Below are positions 34,537 through 42,943 of a stretch of DNA of 64,000 nucleotides, in pieces. Numbering within the stretch: position 1 is the first letter of the stretch; every line of letters begins with the position of its first letter. A model generated the notes under the pieces. The model had not been told where the DNA came from, did not search any database, and worked only from the letters and a program-made list of their open reading frames with translations. Source of the stretch: Fimenecus sp051881435 (GTDB lineage: Bacteria; Bacillota; Clostridia; Oscillospirales; Acutalibacteraceae). The position numbers were made by a program, and so were the translations under genes. The stretch lies in contig JBJEPW010000032.1 in assembly GCA_051881435.1 (NCBI GenBank), positions 56,033-120,032 of the forward strand. Reading direction: 5' to 3'.

Positions 34537-36984
34537 ATGGCTAAAAAAAGTGTAAAAACTAATCAAAGCAAAAATAAAAGGCCAACTAAAAAGGGTAAAG
34601 AAACAACATCAAACCGTCAGTTAACCGCTTTGATAACTTTTTCATGCTCCGTTTTGCTATTTTGCCTTGCAGTTATTCCTGCTGAGGGGCTTTGGGGCGT
34701 ATTAAGAACCTTTATTTTCGGATTGTTCGGCTTTTGCGCCTTTATTTTTCCTCTTTTACTCTTAATAGTTTCAGTTTTGATTGCTCTTGATAAAAAAGAC
34801 AAAAAAATTTATGTGAAGCTTATTGAAACAGGGCTTATCATAACTGTAATTTGCAGTATTGTACATATCTTTGCATTTGAGCCTGACAAAACTTTTTTTG
34901 CGGCCGTTAAAGATGCCTATGATGTTTACAGAATTGACGGAAGTGTGTTAGGAAGCGGAGTTTGGGGAGCAATATTCGGTGGACTCGTACTTCTTATAAC
35001 AGGCGGAAGCAAGGTTGCCGCACTCGTAATCGAGTTTATCCTTCTCTTTGTGTTAATAATGGTTGCGACAGGTCTTACTCTTGTTAATCTTTTCAAGGGT
35101 ATTTCAAAGCCTGTCAAGAAAATAGGAGAAATTACGGGAGAAAAAATCTCGGAATACGGTGAAAAAGGGGAGGATGAAACGCCGAATCCCTTGAAAAAGA
35201 AGAAATTCAACCCCGATGTAGATTTAGGTCCCGAACCTGTTAATGAAAATCACGAAGCCGAAGACGCTTCGGATGATTTAATGTCACTTTCTGAAATTAA
35301 AGATCAAAAATCGGATGATGAAAGCAGTCATAACGCTGACGACAAAGTAATTAACCTTGACGATATCATTATGCGTAGCACAAAACCAAGTAACAAAGAA
35401 GATGTTAAAGCCGAAAAAGAGGCTCCCGCGGATGAGGTAACCGATAGTGAAGAAAACGACGCGGAAGAAAAGCCTTATGTATTACCGCCGCTTGATTGCC
35501 TCAATTTGCCTAAAAACAATAATTCCGCCGGATTTGAAAACGAACTCAAACAGAATGCTCAAAAGCTTATTGATACTCTTAACAGCTTCGGAGTTGAAAC
35601 AAGAATTGTCGATATAGCCCGAGGTCCGTCTGTTACTCGGTACGAAATTCAACCTGCGGCAGGCGTAAAAATCAGTAAAATTACAAATCTTTCCGATGAT
35701 ATTGCACTCAACCTTGCGGCTTCCGGCGTAAGAATTGAAGCGCCCATACCAAACAAAGCCGCGGTAGGTATCGAGGTACCTAACAAGAGCCGTCAATCGG
35801 TAACTCTTCGCGAGGTTATAGACCAGCCCCAGTACCGTGATGCAAAATCAAAACTCACCGTTGCATTGGGAAAAGACATTACAGGAGAGTTTGTCTATTC
35901 CGACCTTGTTAAAATGCCCCATTTGTTGATAGCAGGTACAACAGGCTCCGGTAAATCCGTTTGCCTTAATTCAATGATTGTAAGCATACTTTATAATGCA
36001 AGTCCCGATGAGGTAAAGCTTTTAATGATTGACCCGAAACAGGTTGAGTTTACTGTTTATAACGGTATTCCTCATTTGCTCGTCCCCGTTGTTTCAGACC
36101 CGAGAAAGGCGTCAGGTGCTTTGGCATGGGCTGTTACCGAAATGCTAACAAGATATAAAACCTTCTCCGAAAACAGCGTAAGAGATATATCGGGATACAA
36201 CAGTATTTGTGAAAGCGAAGGCAAAAAGAAGATGCCGCAAATCGTTATTTTCATTGACGAGCTTTCCGATCTTATGATGGCGGCGCCCAACGAGGTTGAA
36301 GATTCCATATGCCGTCTTGCACAGATGGCGCGAGCCGCAGGTATGCACCTTGTAATTGCTACCCAAAGACCGTCAGTTGATGTTATTACAGGTATTATCA
36401 AGGCAAATATACCCAGCCGAATTGCTCTTTCAGTTTCGTCACAGGTGGATTCAAGAACTATTATTGACTCTGTGGGTGCAGAAAAGCTTTTGGGTAACGG
36501 TGATATGCTTTATTACCCCGTAGGAATACCCAAGCCGATCCGTGTTCAGGGTTGCTATCTTTCCGATAAAGAGGTTGAAAATGTTGTAAACTTCATAAAG
36601 AAACAGGAACAGTCTGAATATGACGACGAAGTTATGCAGGAGATTGAGCGTCAGGCGGCAAATAACGGTTCAAAGAAAAAGGATACTTCTTCCTCCGGAG
36701 ATGACGGCGCGGAAGGTCCCGCAGATGAAATGTTGCCGAAAGCGATTGAAGCGGTTATTGAAGCCCAGTCCGCCTCAACAACTCTGCTCCAGCGTAAATT
36801 AAAGTTAGGATATGCAAGAGCGGCAAGAATAGTTGACGAGCTTGAAGAAAGAGGAATTATCGGTCCTTATGAGGGTGCAAAGCCCCGTAAAGTTTTAATA
36901 ACAAAACAACAGTGGTACGAAATGAATGCACTTGCCAAAAGCGGTGCGGACAAGCCCTATGAGGATGAAGATGAACAAAACTGA
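34537..36984 (+). CDS. ftsK: DNA translocase FtsK/SpoIIIE
   Basis: An 815-residue protein. Four hydrophobic segments lie within about residues 25-190, followed by an acidic, low-complexity linker to about residue 330. The motor domain then carries the Walker A GTTGSGKSVCLNSM near residue 470, Walker B IVIFIDELSDLM, and ATQRPSVDVITG. A C-terminal gamma domain (TTLLQRKLKLGYARAARIVDELEERG) recognises polar KOPS/SRS sequences. It pumps DNA through the division or sporulation septum and activates Xer recombination in many bacteria; a XerC/D-type gene lies about 17 kb away. The start follows GGAGATGTTTAA. Confidence 0.94.
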   Translation: MAKKSVKTNQSKNKRPTKKGKETTSNRQLTALITFSCSVLLFCLAVIPAEGLWGVLRTFIFGLFGFCAFIFPLLLLIVSVLIALDKKDKKIYVKLIETGLIITVICSIVHIFAFEPDKTFFAAVKDAYDVYRIDGSVLGSGVWGAIFGGLVLLITGGSKVAALVIEFILLFVLIMVATGLTLVNLFKGISKPVKKIGEITGEKISEYGEKGEDETPNPLKKKKFNPDVDLGPEPVNENHEAEDASDDLMSLSEIKDQKSDDESSHNADDKVINLDDIIMRSTKPSNKEDVKAEKEAPADEVTDSEENDAEEKPYVLPPLDCLNLPKNNNSAGFENELKQNAQKLIDTLNSFGVETRIVDIARGPSVTRYEIQPAAGVKISKITNLSDDIALNLAASGVRIEAPIPNKAAVGIEVPNKSRQSVTLREVIDQPQYRDAKSKLTVALGKDITGEFVYSDLVKMPHLLIAGTTGSGKSVCLNSMIVSILYNASPDEVKLLMIDPKQVEFTVYNGIPHLLVPVVSDPRKASGALAWAVTEMLTRYKTFSENSVRDISGYNSICESEGKKKMPQIVIFIDELSDLMMAAPNEVEDSICRLAQMARAAGMHLVIATQRPSVDVITGIIKANIPSRIALSVSSQVDSRTIIDSVGAEKLLGNGDMLYYPVGIPKPIRVQGCYLSDKEVENVVNFIKKQEQSEYDDEVMQEIERQAANNGSKKKDTSSSGDDGAEGPADEMLPKAIEAVIEAQSASTTLLQRKLKLGYARAARIVDELEERGIIGPYEGAKPRKVLITKQQWYEMNALAKSGADKPYEDEDEQN

Positions 36985-38845
36985 TAATAAGTTTTTACCT
37001 ATTTCAAAAGAAGATATGATTGCAAGAGGCTGGGATTCAGTTGACTTTATATATGTATCGGGAGATGCGTATGTTGACCATCCCAGTTTCGGTGCGTCTA
37101 TAATTACCCGTGTCCTTGAAGCCGAAGGCTTTAAAGTAGGCTTTATATCCCAACCCGACTGGAACAGCGATGCAGATTTCACTGTTTTCGGCAAACCTCT
37201 GCTGGGATTTTTTGTTTCTTCGGGGAATATAGATTCAATGGTAGCTCATTATACCGTTGCCAAAAAGAAAAGAAATACCGACGCATATTCACCGGGCGGT
37301 AAAATGGGATTGCGCCCTGACCGTGCAGTAATAGTATATTGTAATAAAATCCGTGAGATATATGGTGATGTACCCATTATTATCGGAGGTCTTGAAGCCT
37401 CACTGCGCCGTTTTGCCCATTACGATTATTGGGATGATAAGATAAGACCGTCTATTTTATTCGATTCAAAAGCTGATTTAATCTCTTTCGGAATGGGGGA
37501 AAAACAGACTGCCCAAATTGCTCAAAGACTTAACAGCGGCGAAAGTATAAAGGAAATGCACGATATTAAAGGCACCTGCTATGCTGTGCCTGTTACCGAA
37601 ACGCCGTATTCGGGTGTAGAGTGTCCCTCTTACGAAAACGTTTTAAATTCAAAGCGAGAGTACGCCATATCCTGCCGAATACAGCAGGACGAGCAGGACC
37701 ACATAAGAGGAAAGGTTATTAAACAGCGTCACGGGAAAATGATGCTTGTTCAAAATATGCCTATGGAACCTCTTACAACCGAAGAGCTTGACAGGGTTTA
37801 TTCCCTACCTTATGCACGCACTTATCATCCGTCATATGAAAAGGCAGGCGGAGTACCCGGTATTGCCGAGGTTGAGTTTTCCATTACTCATAACCGTGGC
37901 TGTTTCGGCGGCTGTAATTTCTGCTCAATTGCCTTTCATCAGGGCAGATATGTGACTTCACGAAGCAAAGAGTCAATTATAAACGAAGCAAAGCTTCTTA
38001 CTCAACTTGACAGCTTTAAGGGATATATTCACGATGTTGGAGGACCGACAGCAAATTTCAGGAGACCGTCCTGTAACGGTCAGGAGTCAAAAGGCTTGTG
38101 CAGGGGCAAAAAATGCCTTGCTCCCACACCATGTCCCGCACTTGTTTCAAATCATGAGGAATATCTTGATATCCTTCGCGAAATCAGGAACTTGCCGAAA
38201 GTTAAAAAGGTTTTTATCCGTTCAGGTATAAGATACGATTATCTTCTCTGTGATAAAAATGATGAGTTTTTCAAGGAGCTTGTAAAATACCATGTGAGCG
38301 GTCAATTAAAGGTTGCGCCCGAACATTGTTCTGCCGCCGTGCTTGATAAAATGGGAAAACCTCATATTAAAGCATACAAGGAATTCTCAAAAAAGTATTT
38401 TACCTATACCAAATCAATAGGCAAGGAACAGTATCTCGTACCGTATCTCATGTCTTCACACCCCGGTGCAACTTTGCGTGACGCTGTTGAATTGGCTGAA
38501 TTTATCAAAAGCGAAAAACTTCATCCAGAGCAGGTGCAGGATTTTTATCCCACTCCCGGCACAATTTCAACAGCTATGTACTATACCGAATTGGACCCTT
38601 ACACCTTAGAGGCTGTATTTGTGGCAAAAACTCCTCATGAAAAGGCTATGCAAAGGGCTCTTATGCAATATTTCAATCCCAAAAACTATGATTTAGTTTA
38701 TGAAGCCTTAAAAAAAGCGGGTAGGGGGGATTTAATCGGAACATCGCCAAAGTGCCTTATCTCTCCCAAAAACCATGCAAACTCTAAAAGGATGAATGTT
38801 AGTGGACAGAAACGAACGAAACCTATACAAAAGCGGAAAAAGTAA
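36971..38845 (+). CDS. YgiQ-family radical SAM protein
   Basis: A 624-residue protein. The radical SAM cysteines appear as CFGGCNFC near residue 310, a CxxxCxxC motif. The N-terminal B12-binding-like domain of the UPF0313 family shows YVDHPSFGASII and GGLEASLRRFAHYDYWDD. The C-terminal part is a basic tail. The function of YgiQ is unknown. The ATG at 36971 lies 14 nt before the end of ftsK; a longer frame from 36926 lies entirely within ftsK and lacks a ribosome site. It overlaps the next gene by about 50 nt. Confidence 0.9.
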   Translation: MNKTDNKFLPISKEDMIARGWDSVDFIYVSGDAYVDHPSFGASIITRVLEAEGFKVGFISQPDWNSDADFTVFGKPLLGFFVSSGNIDSMVAHYTVAKKKRNTDAYSPGGKMGLRPDRAVIVYCNKIREIYGDVPIIIGGLEASLRRFAHYDYWDDKIRPSILFDSKADLISFGMGEKQTAQIAQRLNSGESIKEMHDIKGTCYAVPVTETPYSGVECPSYENVLNSKREYAISCRIQQDEQDHIRGKVIKQRHGKMMLVQNMPMEPLTTEELDRVYSLPYARTYHPSYEKAGGVPGIAEVEFSITHNRGCFGGCNFCSIAFHQGRYVTSRSKESIINEAKLLTQLDSFKGYIHDVGGPTANFRRPSCNGQESKGLCRGKKCLAPTPCPALVSNHEEYLDILREIRNLPKVKKVFIRSGIRYDYLLCDKNDEFFKELVKYHVSGQLKVAPEHCSAAVLDKMGKPHIKAYKEFSKKYFTYTKSIGKEQYLVPYLMSSHPGATLRDAVELAEFIKSEKLHPEQVQDFYPTPGTISTAMYYTELDPYTLEAVFVAKTPHEKAMQRALMQYFNPKNYDLVYEALKKAGRGDLIGTSPKCLISPKNHANSKRMNVSGQKRTKPIQKRKK

Positions 38846-39806
38846 TCCAAACCGTTATCATAAAAAGATTCGCAACAGAAAAGCATTCTTTGCATTTTGT
38901 CTGGCTGTATTTATCTTACTGATTTCATGCGTAATGTTTGTTTTAGATAAAACAAATGTATATTCATGGAGCAAACTTAAAACACAGTTAGGCATAGTTG
39001 AGGGTACTAAAAGCGCTGATTCGGATTTTGCCATTTATTATCTTGATGTAGGGCAGAGTGACTGTTCAATCATTGTGTGCGACAATAAGGTTATGATGAT
39101 TGATACCGGCACGATAAACAGATTAAACGATATTAAAAGCTCATTGATGACTTTGAATATTGATACAATCGATTATATGATAATAACGCACCCTCACGAT
39201 GACCATATGGGTTGTGCGGCTTCAATAATCAATGATTATAATGTGTTGAATATAATTATGCCGAAACTTAACGAATCGAATATGGTCACCACCGATGCAT
39301 ACGAGGAGTTTTTGAACGCTGTTATCAACAAAAAGGTTAACGCTATTGCCGCTGAACCGGGATATAGTTTTTCTTTGGGCAGTGCCAAGGTTGGATTATT
39401 TGCACCTTTAAAGCAGGACGATAATCTCAACAATATGTCGGTAGTCACTAAAATCATTTACGGCGAAACTTCATTTTTATTCCAGGGTGATGCCGAGAAA
39501 AAGGTTGAAAATGCTTTAATCAAAAGCGATTACGATTTATCAGCTGATGTAATTAAATTAGGCCATCACGGGAGCAATACTTCTTCAACGGCAAAATATT
39601 TGCAGGCGGTTAACCCAAAAGCCGCCGTAATTTCCTGCGGGGCGGATAACAGTTACGGCCACCCTCACGGCGAAGTTCTTAAAAGGCTTGAAAGCGCGAA
39701 TATTGATACATATATAACTTCTTTATCGGGAAGTATTACAGTAACAAGTGACGGAAGTAAAATAACCGTTAAAAGTGAGCGGGGAGAGGAAAAGGTATAT
39801 GAATGA
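38796..39806 (+). CDS. Membrane-anchored ComEC/Rec2-type metallo-beta-lactamase protein
   Basis: A 336-residue protein with a basic N terminus, one membrane segment at about residues 32-50, and an extracellular metallo-hydrolase domain. YYLDVGQSDCSII and THPHDDHMGC (HxHxDH metal ligands near residue 130), FQGDAEKK, and KLGHHGSNTSS match the soluble domain of ComEC/Rec2, but the channel part is absent. Such proteins are inferred to be secreted or surface nucleases or phosphodiesterases. Start ATG 38796 after AAAGGATGA; a GTG at 38802 is also possible. It overlaps ygiQ at the start and the DUF3006 gene at the end. Confidence 0.85.
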   Translation: MLVDRNERNLYKSGKSNPNRYHKKIRNRKAFFAFCLAVFILLISCVMFVLDKTNVYSWSKLKTQLGIVEGTKSADSDFAIYYLDVGQSDCSIIVCDNKVMMIDTGTINRLNDIKSSLMTLNIDTIDYMIITHPHDDHMGCAASIINDYNVLNIIMPKLNESNMVTTDAYEEFLNAVINKKVNAIAAEPGYSFSLGSAKVGLFAPLKQDDNLNNMSVVTKIIYGETSFLFQGDAEKKVENALIKSDYDLSADVIKLGHHGSNTSSTAKYLQAVNPKAAVISCGADNSYGHPHGEVLKRLESANIDTYITSLSGSITVTSDGSKITVKSERGEEKVYE

Positions 39807-40023
39807 AGGATATTATTCCGTAAGCCGAATTGAGGAAGGCATTGCAGTTCTTGAATTTCCTGACGGTGAATTTCGCGAGGTGGAAATTTCTCTTTTACCT
39901 GACTGTGTAAAAGAGGGGAATATACTTGTAAAAAATCAAAATAATGAGTTCATATTTGACTTTGAAGAGGAAAAGCGGAGAAAGGACAGACTTTTAGAGC
40001 TTCAGAACAAAATTTTCGGATAA
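39799..40023 (+). CDS. DUF3006-like small protein
   Basis: A 74-residue protein with an N-terminal beta-rich segment (YYSVSRIEEGIAVLEFPDGE) and a charged C-terminal helix with EEKRRKDRLLELQNKIF. The opening and size fit DUF3006, short proteins often encoded right after ComEC-like metallo-beta-lactamase proteins, as here. The ATG overlaps the end of the preceding gene by 8 nt and has AAAAGG upstream. Role unknown; a partner or regulator of the upstream enzyme is a guess from gene order. Confidence 0.75.
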   Translation: MNEGYYSVSRIEEGIAVLEFPDGEFREVEISLLPDCVKEGNILVKNQNNEFIFDFEEEKRRKDRLLELQNKIFG

Positions 40024-40039
40024 TTTTGTTAAAAATTAC

Positions 40040-40068
40040 TTGCAATTGATTTTTTATTGTGATATAAT
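40040..40068 (+). promoter_or_regulatory. Promoter of rpsB-tsf
   Basis: TTGCAA (40040-40045), 17 nt, TATAAT (40063-40068), with TGA just before the -10 (extended). It is the best match to consensus in this neighbourhood, as expected for a ribosomal protein gene. Confidence 0.75.
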
Positions 40069-40085
40069 TTTTCAGCAATTCGCAT

Positions 40086-40144
40086 GTACGGTGATTTTAA
40101 CGGAATTGCATTTATCAAATGTCCCGTTAAAAAGCGACCCGTGC
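40086..40144 (+). promoter_or_regulatory. Structured rpsB 5' leader (candidate S2 autoregulatory element)
   Basis: Two nested helices close on themselves: GTACGG (40086-40091) with CCGTGC (40139-40144), and TTTTAACGG (40095-40103) with CCGTTAAAA (40124-40132). A further GCATTT/AAATGT hairpin can form inside. The structure ends 27 nt before the start codon, outside the ribosome site. S2 mRNAs are autoregulated through leaders in several phyla. Whether this is such an element is an inference. Confidence 0.5.
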
Positions 40145-40171
40145 AGAGGATAAAATAAGGAGGAAAAAACA

Positions 40172-40924
40172 ATGTCAGTAGTATCTATGAAACAGTTACT
40201 CGAGGCAGGTGTTCATTTCGGACACCAGACAAGAAGATGGAACCCCAAAATGGCAGAGTACATCTTCACAGAGAGAAATGGTATTTATATCATTGATCTT
40301 CAGAAAACAGTAAAAAAACTTGAAGAGGCTTACAAAATCGTTAGAGAAGTTGCTGAAAACGGCGACGAAATCCTTTTTGTCGGCACAAAGAAGCAGGCTC
40401 AGAGCTCTGTTAAAGAAGAAGCAATCCGTTGCGGTATGCCTTATGTAAACGCACGCTGGCTCGGCGGTATGCTTACAAACTTCACAACCATTAAACAAAG
40501 AATTAAGAGACTTGCTCAGCTCAAAGCAATGCAGGAGGACGGCACTTTTGAAATGCTTCCCAAAAAAGAAGTTGCAAAGTATGAGCTTGAGATTGAAAAG
40601 CTTGAAAAATACATCGGCGGTATCACTGAAATGAAGAGACAGCCTGCCGCAATGTTTGTTGTGGACCCACGCAAGGAGAAGATTGCAGTAGCTGAGGCAA
40701 AGAAACTCGGTATTCCCGTAATTGCTATTGTTGACACAAACTGTGACCCCGATGAAGTTGACTATGTAATCCCCGGTAACGATGACGCTATCCGTGCCGT
40801 TAAGCTTATTGCGGGCGCTATGGCTGACGCTGTTATTGAAGGAAGACAGGGCGAGCAGACAGTTGCCGCTGAGGCTGACGAAGCTGCTGATGAAGCAGTT
40901 GAAGTTGAAGAGGCTGCTGAGTAA
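40172..40924 (+). CDS. rpsB: 30S ribosomal protein S2
   Basis: A 250-residue S2. VSMKQLLEAGVHFGHQTRRWNPKMAEYIF at the start, the central helical hairpin, and the C-terminal EVDYVIPGNDDAIRAVKL block are typical. An acidic tail rich in Glu and Ala (EADEAADEAVEVEE) extends the protein beyond the usual end, as in many Clostridia. AAGGAGG precedes the ATG. It is followed by tsf, the normal order. Confidence 0.97.
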   Translation: MSVVSMKQLLEAGVHFGHQTRRWNPKMAEYIFTERNGIYIIDLQKTVKKLEEAYKIVREVAENGDEILFVGTKKQAQSSVKEEAIRCGMPYVNARWLGGMLTNFTTIKQRIKRLAQLKAMQEDGTFEMLPKKEVAKYELEIEKLEKYIGGITEMKRQPAAMFVVDPRKEKIAVAEAKKLGIPVIAIVDTNCDPDEVDYVIPGNDDAIRAVKLIAGAMADAVIEGRQGEQTVAAEADEAADEAVEVEEAAE

Positions 40925-40935
40925 TTATTGCGTTA

Positions 40936-40972
40936 AAGCCCGTAGCGATTAAAGTTGCGGGCTTACTTTTTA
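40936..40972 (+). terminator. Hairpin between rpsB and tsf (attenuator-like)
   Basis: AAGCCCG (40936-40942) pairs with CGGGCTT (40958-40964), extended by weaker pairs, then ACTTTTTA. The T run is interrupted, so it probably lowers rather than stops read-through into tsf. Confidence 0.55.
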
Positions 40973-40998
40973 AATAACAGATATTGGAGGAAAAGAAA

Positions 40999-42096
40999 AT
41001 GGCATTTACAGCTAAGGATGTTCAGGCGCTCCGTGAAAAGACCGGCGTTGGTATGATGGACTGCAAGAAGGCTCTTGTTGAGTCTGACGGCGATATGGAC
41101 AAAGCTATTGATATTTTGAGAGAAAAAGGACTTGCTTCTGCCGCTAAAAAGGCAAGCAGAGTTGCCGCAGAAGGCGTTGTTGCCGCATATAACGACGGCA
41201 AAGCAGGCTCTCTTGTTGAGATTAACTGTGAAACAGACTTTGTTGCAAAGGGCGAGCCTTTCGTTAACCTTGCAAACAAAGTTGCAAAAACAGTTGTTGA
41301 AGCAAAGCCCGCTGACCTTGAAGCTCTTTTGAGCACAAAAGCGTCGGGCTCTGATAAGACCGTTGACGAAGAGGTTCAGGAGGTGTTCCTTGCCCTCCGT
41401 GAAAATATGAAAGTTCGTAGATTTGCCCTTTCAGAAGGTCATGTAGCAACATATATCCATGCAGGCGGAACGGTCGGCGTTATGGTTAGCTTTGATACTG
41501 ATGACGCTGCTGCCGCAAAGCCTGAGTTTGAGGCTATGGGTAAAAATGTTGCAATGCAGATTGCTGCTATGAACCCTGAATATTTGTCTCAGGATGATAT
41601 TTCTGCGGATGAGCTCGCTAAGATGAAATCAATCACAATTGACAGCGCATTGAATAAGCCCGATTCACTTCCGGTTCCGATTCTTAACAGCCTTATTGAC
41701 GAGGCAAAATCAGGTAAATGGAGTGATGAAGACACTGCTATTTATGAGGGTCTCGACCAGAAACAGAGAAAGAATTTTGTAAACTTCATGTCAAAAGAAG
41801 CTTATGCTACACTTGCAGAAATTGCAATTTCTCATAAAGCTGAAATTTCTGAAAACAAAATCTTTGTCGGACTTGTTCAGGGTCGTGTTTCTAAACAGAT
41901 TAAAGAAATTTGCCTTATGGAACAGGCATTCGTTCGTTCAGACCTTTTTGACGGTACTGTTGACGGTTATGTTAAATCAGTTGCAAAAGAATTAGGTGCT
42001 GAAATTAAAGTTACAAGCTTTGTCCGTTTCGAAAAGGGCGAAGGCATTGAAAAGAAAGAAGATAACTTTGCTGCTGAAATTGCAAGCATGATCTAA
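40999..42096 (+). CDS. tsf: Elongation factor Ts, with an internal insertion
   Basis: A 365-residue EF-Ts, the nucleotide exchange factor of EF-Tu. The N-terminal UBA-like domain (KDVQALREKTGVGMMDCKKAL) and VEINCETDFVAKG are standard, and the end LMEQAFVRSD matches the usual ICLLEQPFVKD block. The protein is about 60 residues longer than typical because of extra sequence at about residues 220-285 (PVPILNSLIDEAKSGKWSDE onwards). The ATG at 40999 has GGAGG 8 nt upstream; a frame from 40984 would overlap that site. A strong terminator follows. Confidence 0.95.
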   Translation: MAFTAKDVQALREKTGVGMMDCKKALVESDGDMDKAIDILREKGLASAAKKASRVAAEGVVAAYNDGKAGSLVEINCETDFVAKGEPFVNLANKVAKTVVEAKPADLEALLSTKASGSDKTVDEEVQEVFLALRENMKVRRFALSEGHVATYIHAGGTVGVMVSFDTDDAAAAKPEFEAMGKNVAMQIAAMNPEYLSQDDISADELAKMKSITIDSALNKPDSLPVPILNSLIDEAKSGKWSDEDTAIYEGLDQKQRKNFVNFMSKEAYATLAEIAISHKAEISENKIFVGLVQGRVSKQIKEICLMEQAFVRSDLFDGTVDGYVKSVAKELGAEIKVTSFVRFEKGEGIEKKEDNFAAEIASMI

Positions 42097-42112
42097 TTTT
42101 GTCATAAGTCCT

Positions 42113-42151
42113 ATAAAGCGTACAGATTTTTCTGTGCGCTTTATTTTTTTC
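42113..42151 (+). terminator. Terminator after tsf
   Basis: ATAAAGCGTACAGA pairs with TCTGTGCGCTTTAT (one G-U pair), loop TTTT, then a run of seven T residues. Confidence 0.92.
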
Positions 42152-42223
42152 TTGTAAATTATTTAACTATAATGTAAAATGATATTGTAAAATATTTGCC
42201 CATATAATTATTGAGGTGATTTT

Positions 42224-42943
42224 ATGAAAAAATCAATTTCAATATTACTTGCGGCATTTATAATATCTCTTTCAATAGTTGCTTTTCAGCAAATAAAGCT
42301 TACCTCTGCGGATAATTACAATGTTGTAAATGTACCTGTAATTATCATAGACGCCGGTCACGGCGGAGAAGATGGAGGAGCAGTGGGTATTGACGGTACT
42401 GCGGAAAAAGACTTGAATTTATCAATCTCATTAAAGCTTAACGAAATTTTGTCTGCAATGGGCTATCAAACAAGAATGATACGCACAACCGACACTTCAA
42501 TTCACAATTCAGACGCAGATACCGTGAGAGAGCGTAAGGTTAGCGATATTCACAACCGTGCCGCAATAATGAATGAATATGAAAACTGTATTTATGTTAG
42601 TATTCATCAAAACAAATACAGCGGTGCAAGCATTTGGGGAGCTCAAACCTTTTATTCGCCCAATAATGAAGAAAGCAAAGAACTTGCACAGCTTATTCAG
42701 GCATCGATCGCCAATAATATTCAGCCTGATAACAAACGAGTTATAAAACAGTCGGGGACAAATATTTATGTGCTTTATAACGCCACCAAGCCTGCCGTAA
42801 TGGTAGAGTGCGGCTTTGTTTCAAACGCCAACGAGCTTGAACAGCTTAAAGATGAAGAATATCAAAATAAAATGGCATTTGCCATATCAAACGGAATTAT
42901 AAATTACTTATTCTCGGAGGGAACCAATGGCGCAGAAGTCTAA
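42224..42943 (+). CDS. cwlD: N-acetylmuramoyl-L-alanine amidase CwlD-like
   Basis: A 239-residue Zn amidase with an N-terminal signal anchor (about residues 5-25). The Amidase_3 motifs are clear: VIIDAGHGGEDGGAVG with the first His, TAEKDLNLSISLKL with Glu, YVSIHQNKYSG with the second His, and AVMVECGFVSN with the catalytic Glu. CwlD makes muramic-delta-lactam in the spore cortex. The size and single-domain layout fit CwlD better than vegetative amidases, which usually have extra binding domains. The 3' end overlaps radA by 17 nt. Confidence 0.85.
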   Translation: MKKSISILLAAFIISLSIVAFQQIKLTSADNYNVVNVPVIIIDAGHGGEDGGAVGIDGTAEKDLNLSISLKLNEILSAMGYQTRMIRTTDTSIHNSDADTVRERKVSDIHNRAAIMNEYENCIYVSIHQNKYSGASIWGAQTFYSPNNEESKELAQLIQASIANNIQPDNKRVIKQSGTNIYVLYNATKPAVMVECGFVSNANELEQLKDEEYQNKMAFAISNGIINYLFSEGTNGAEV

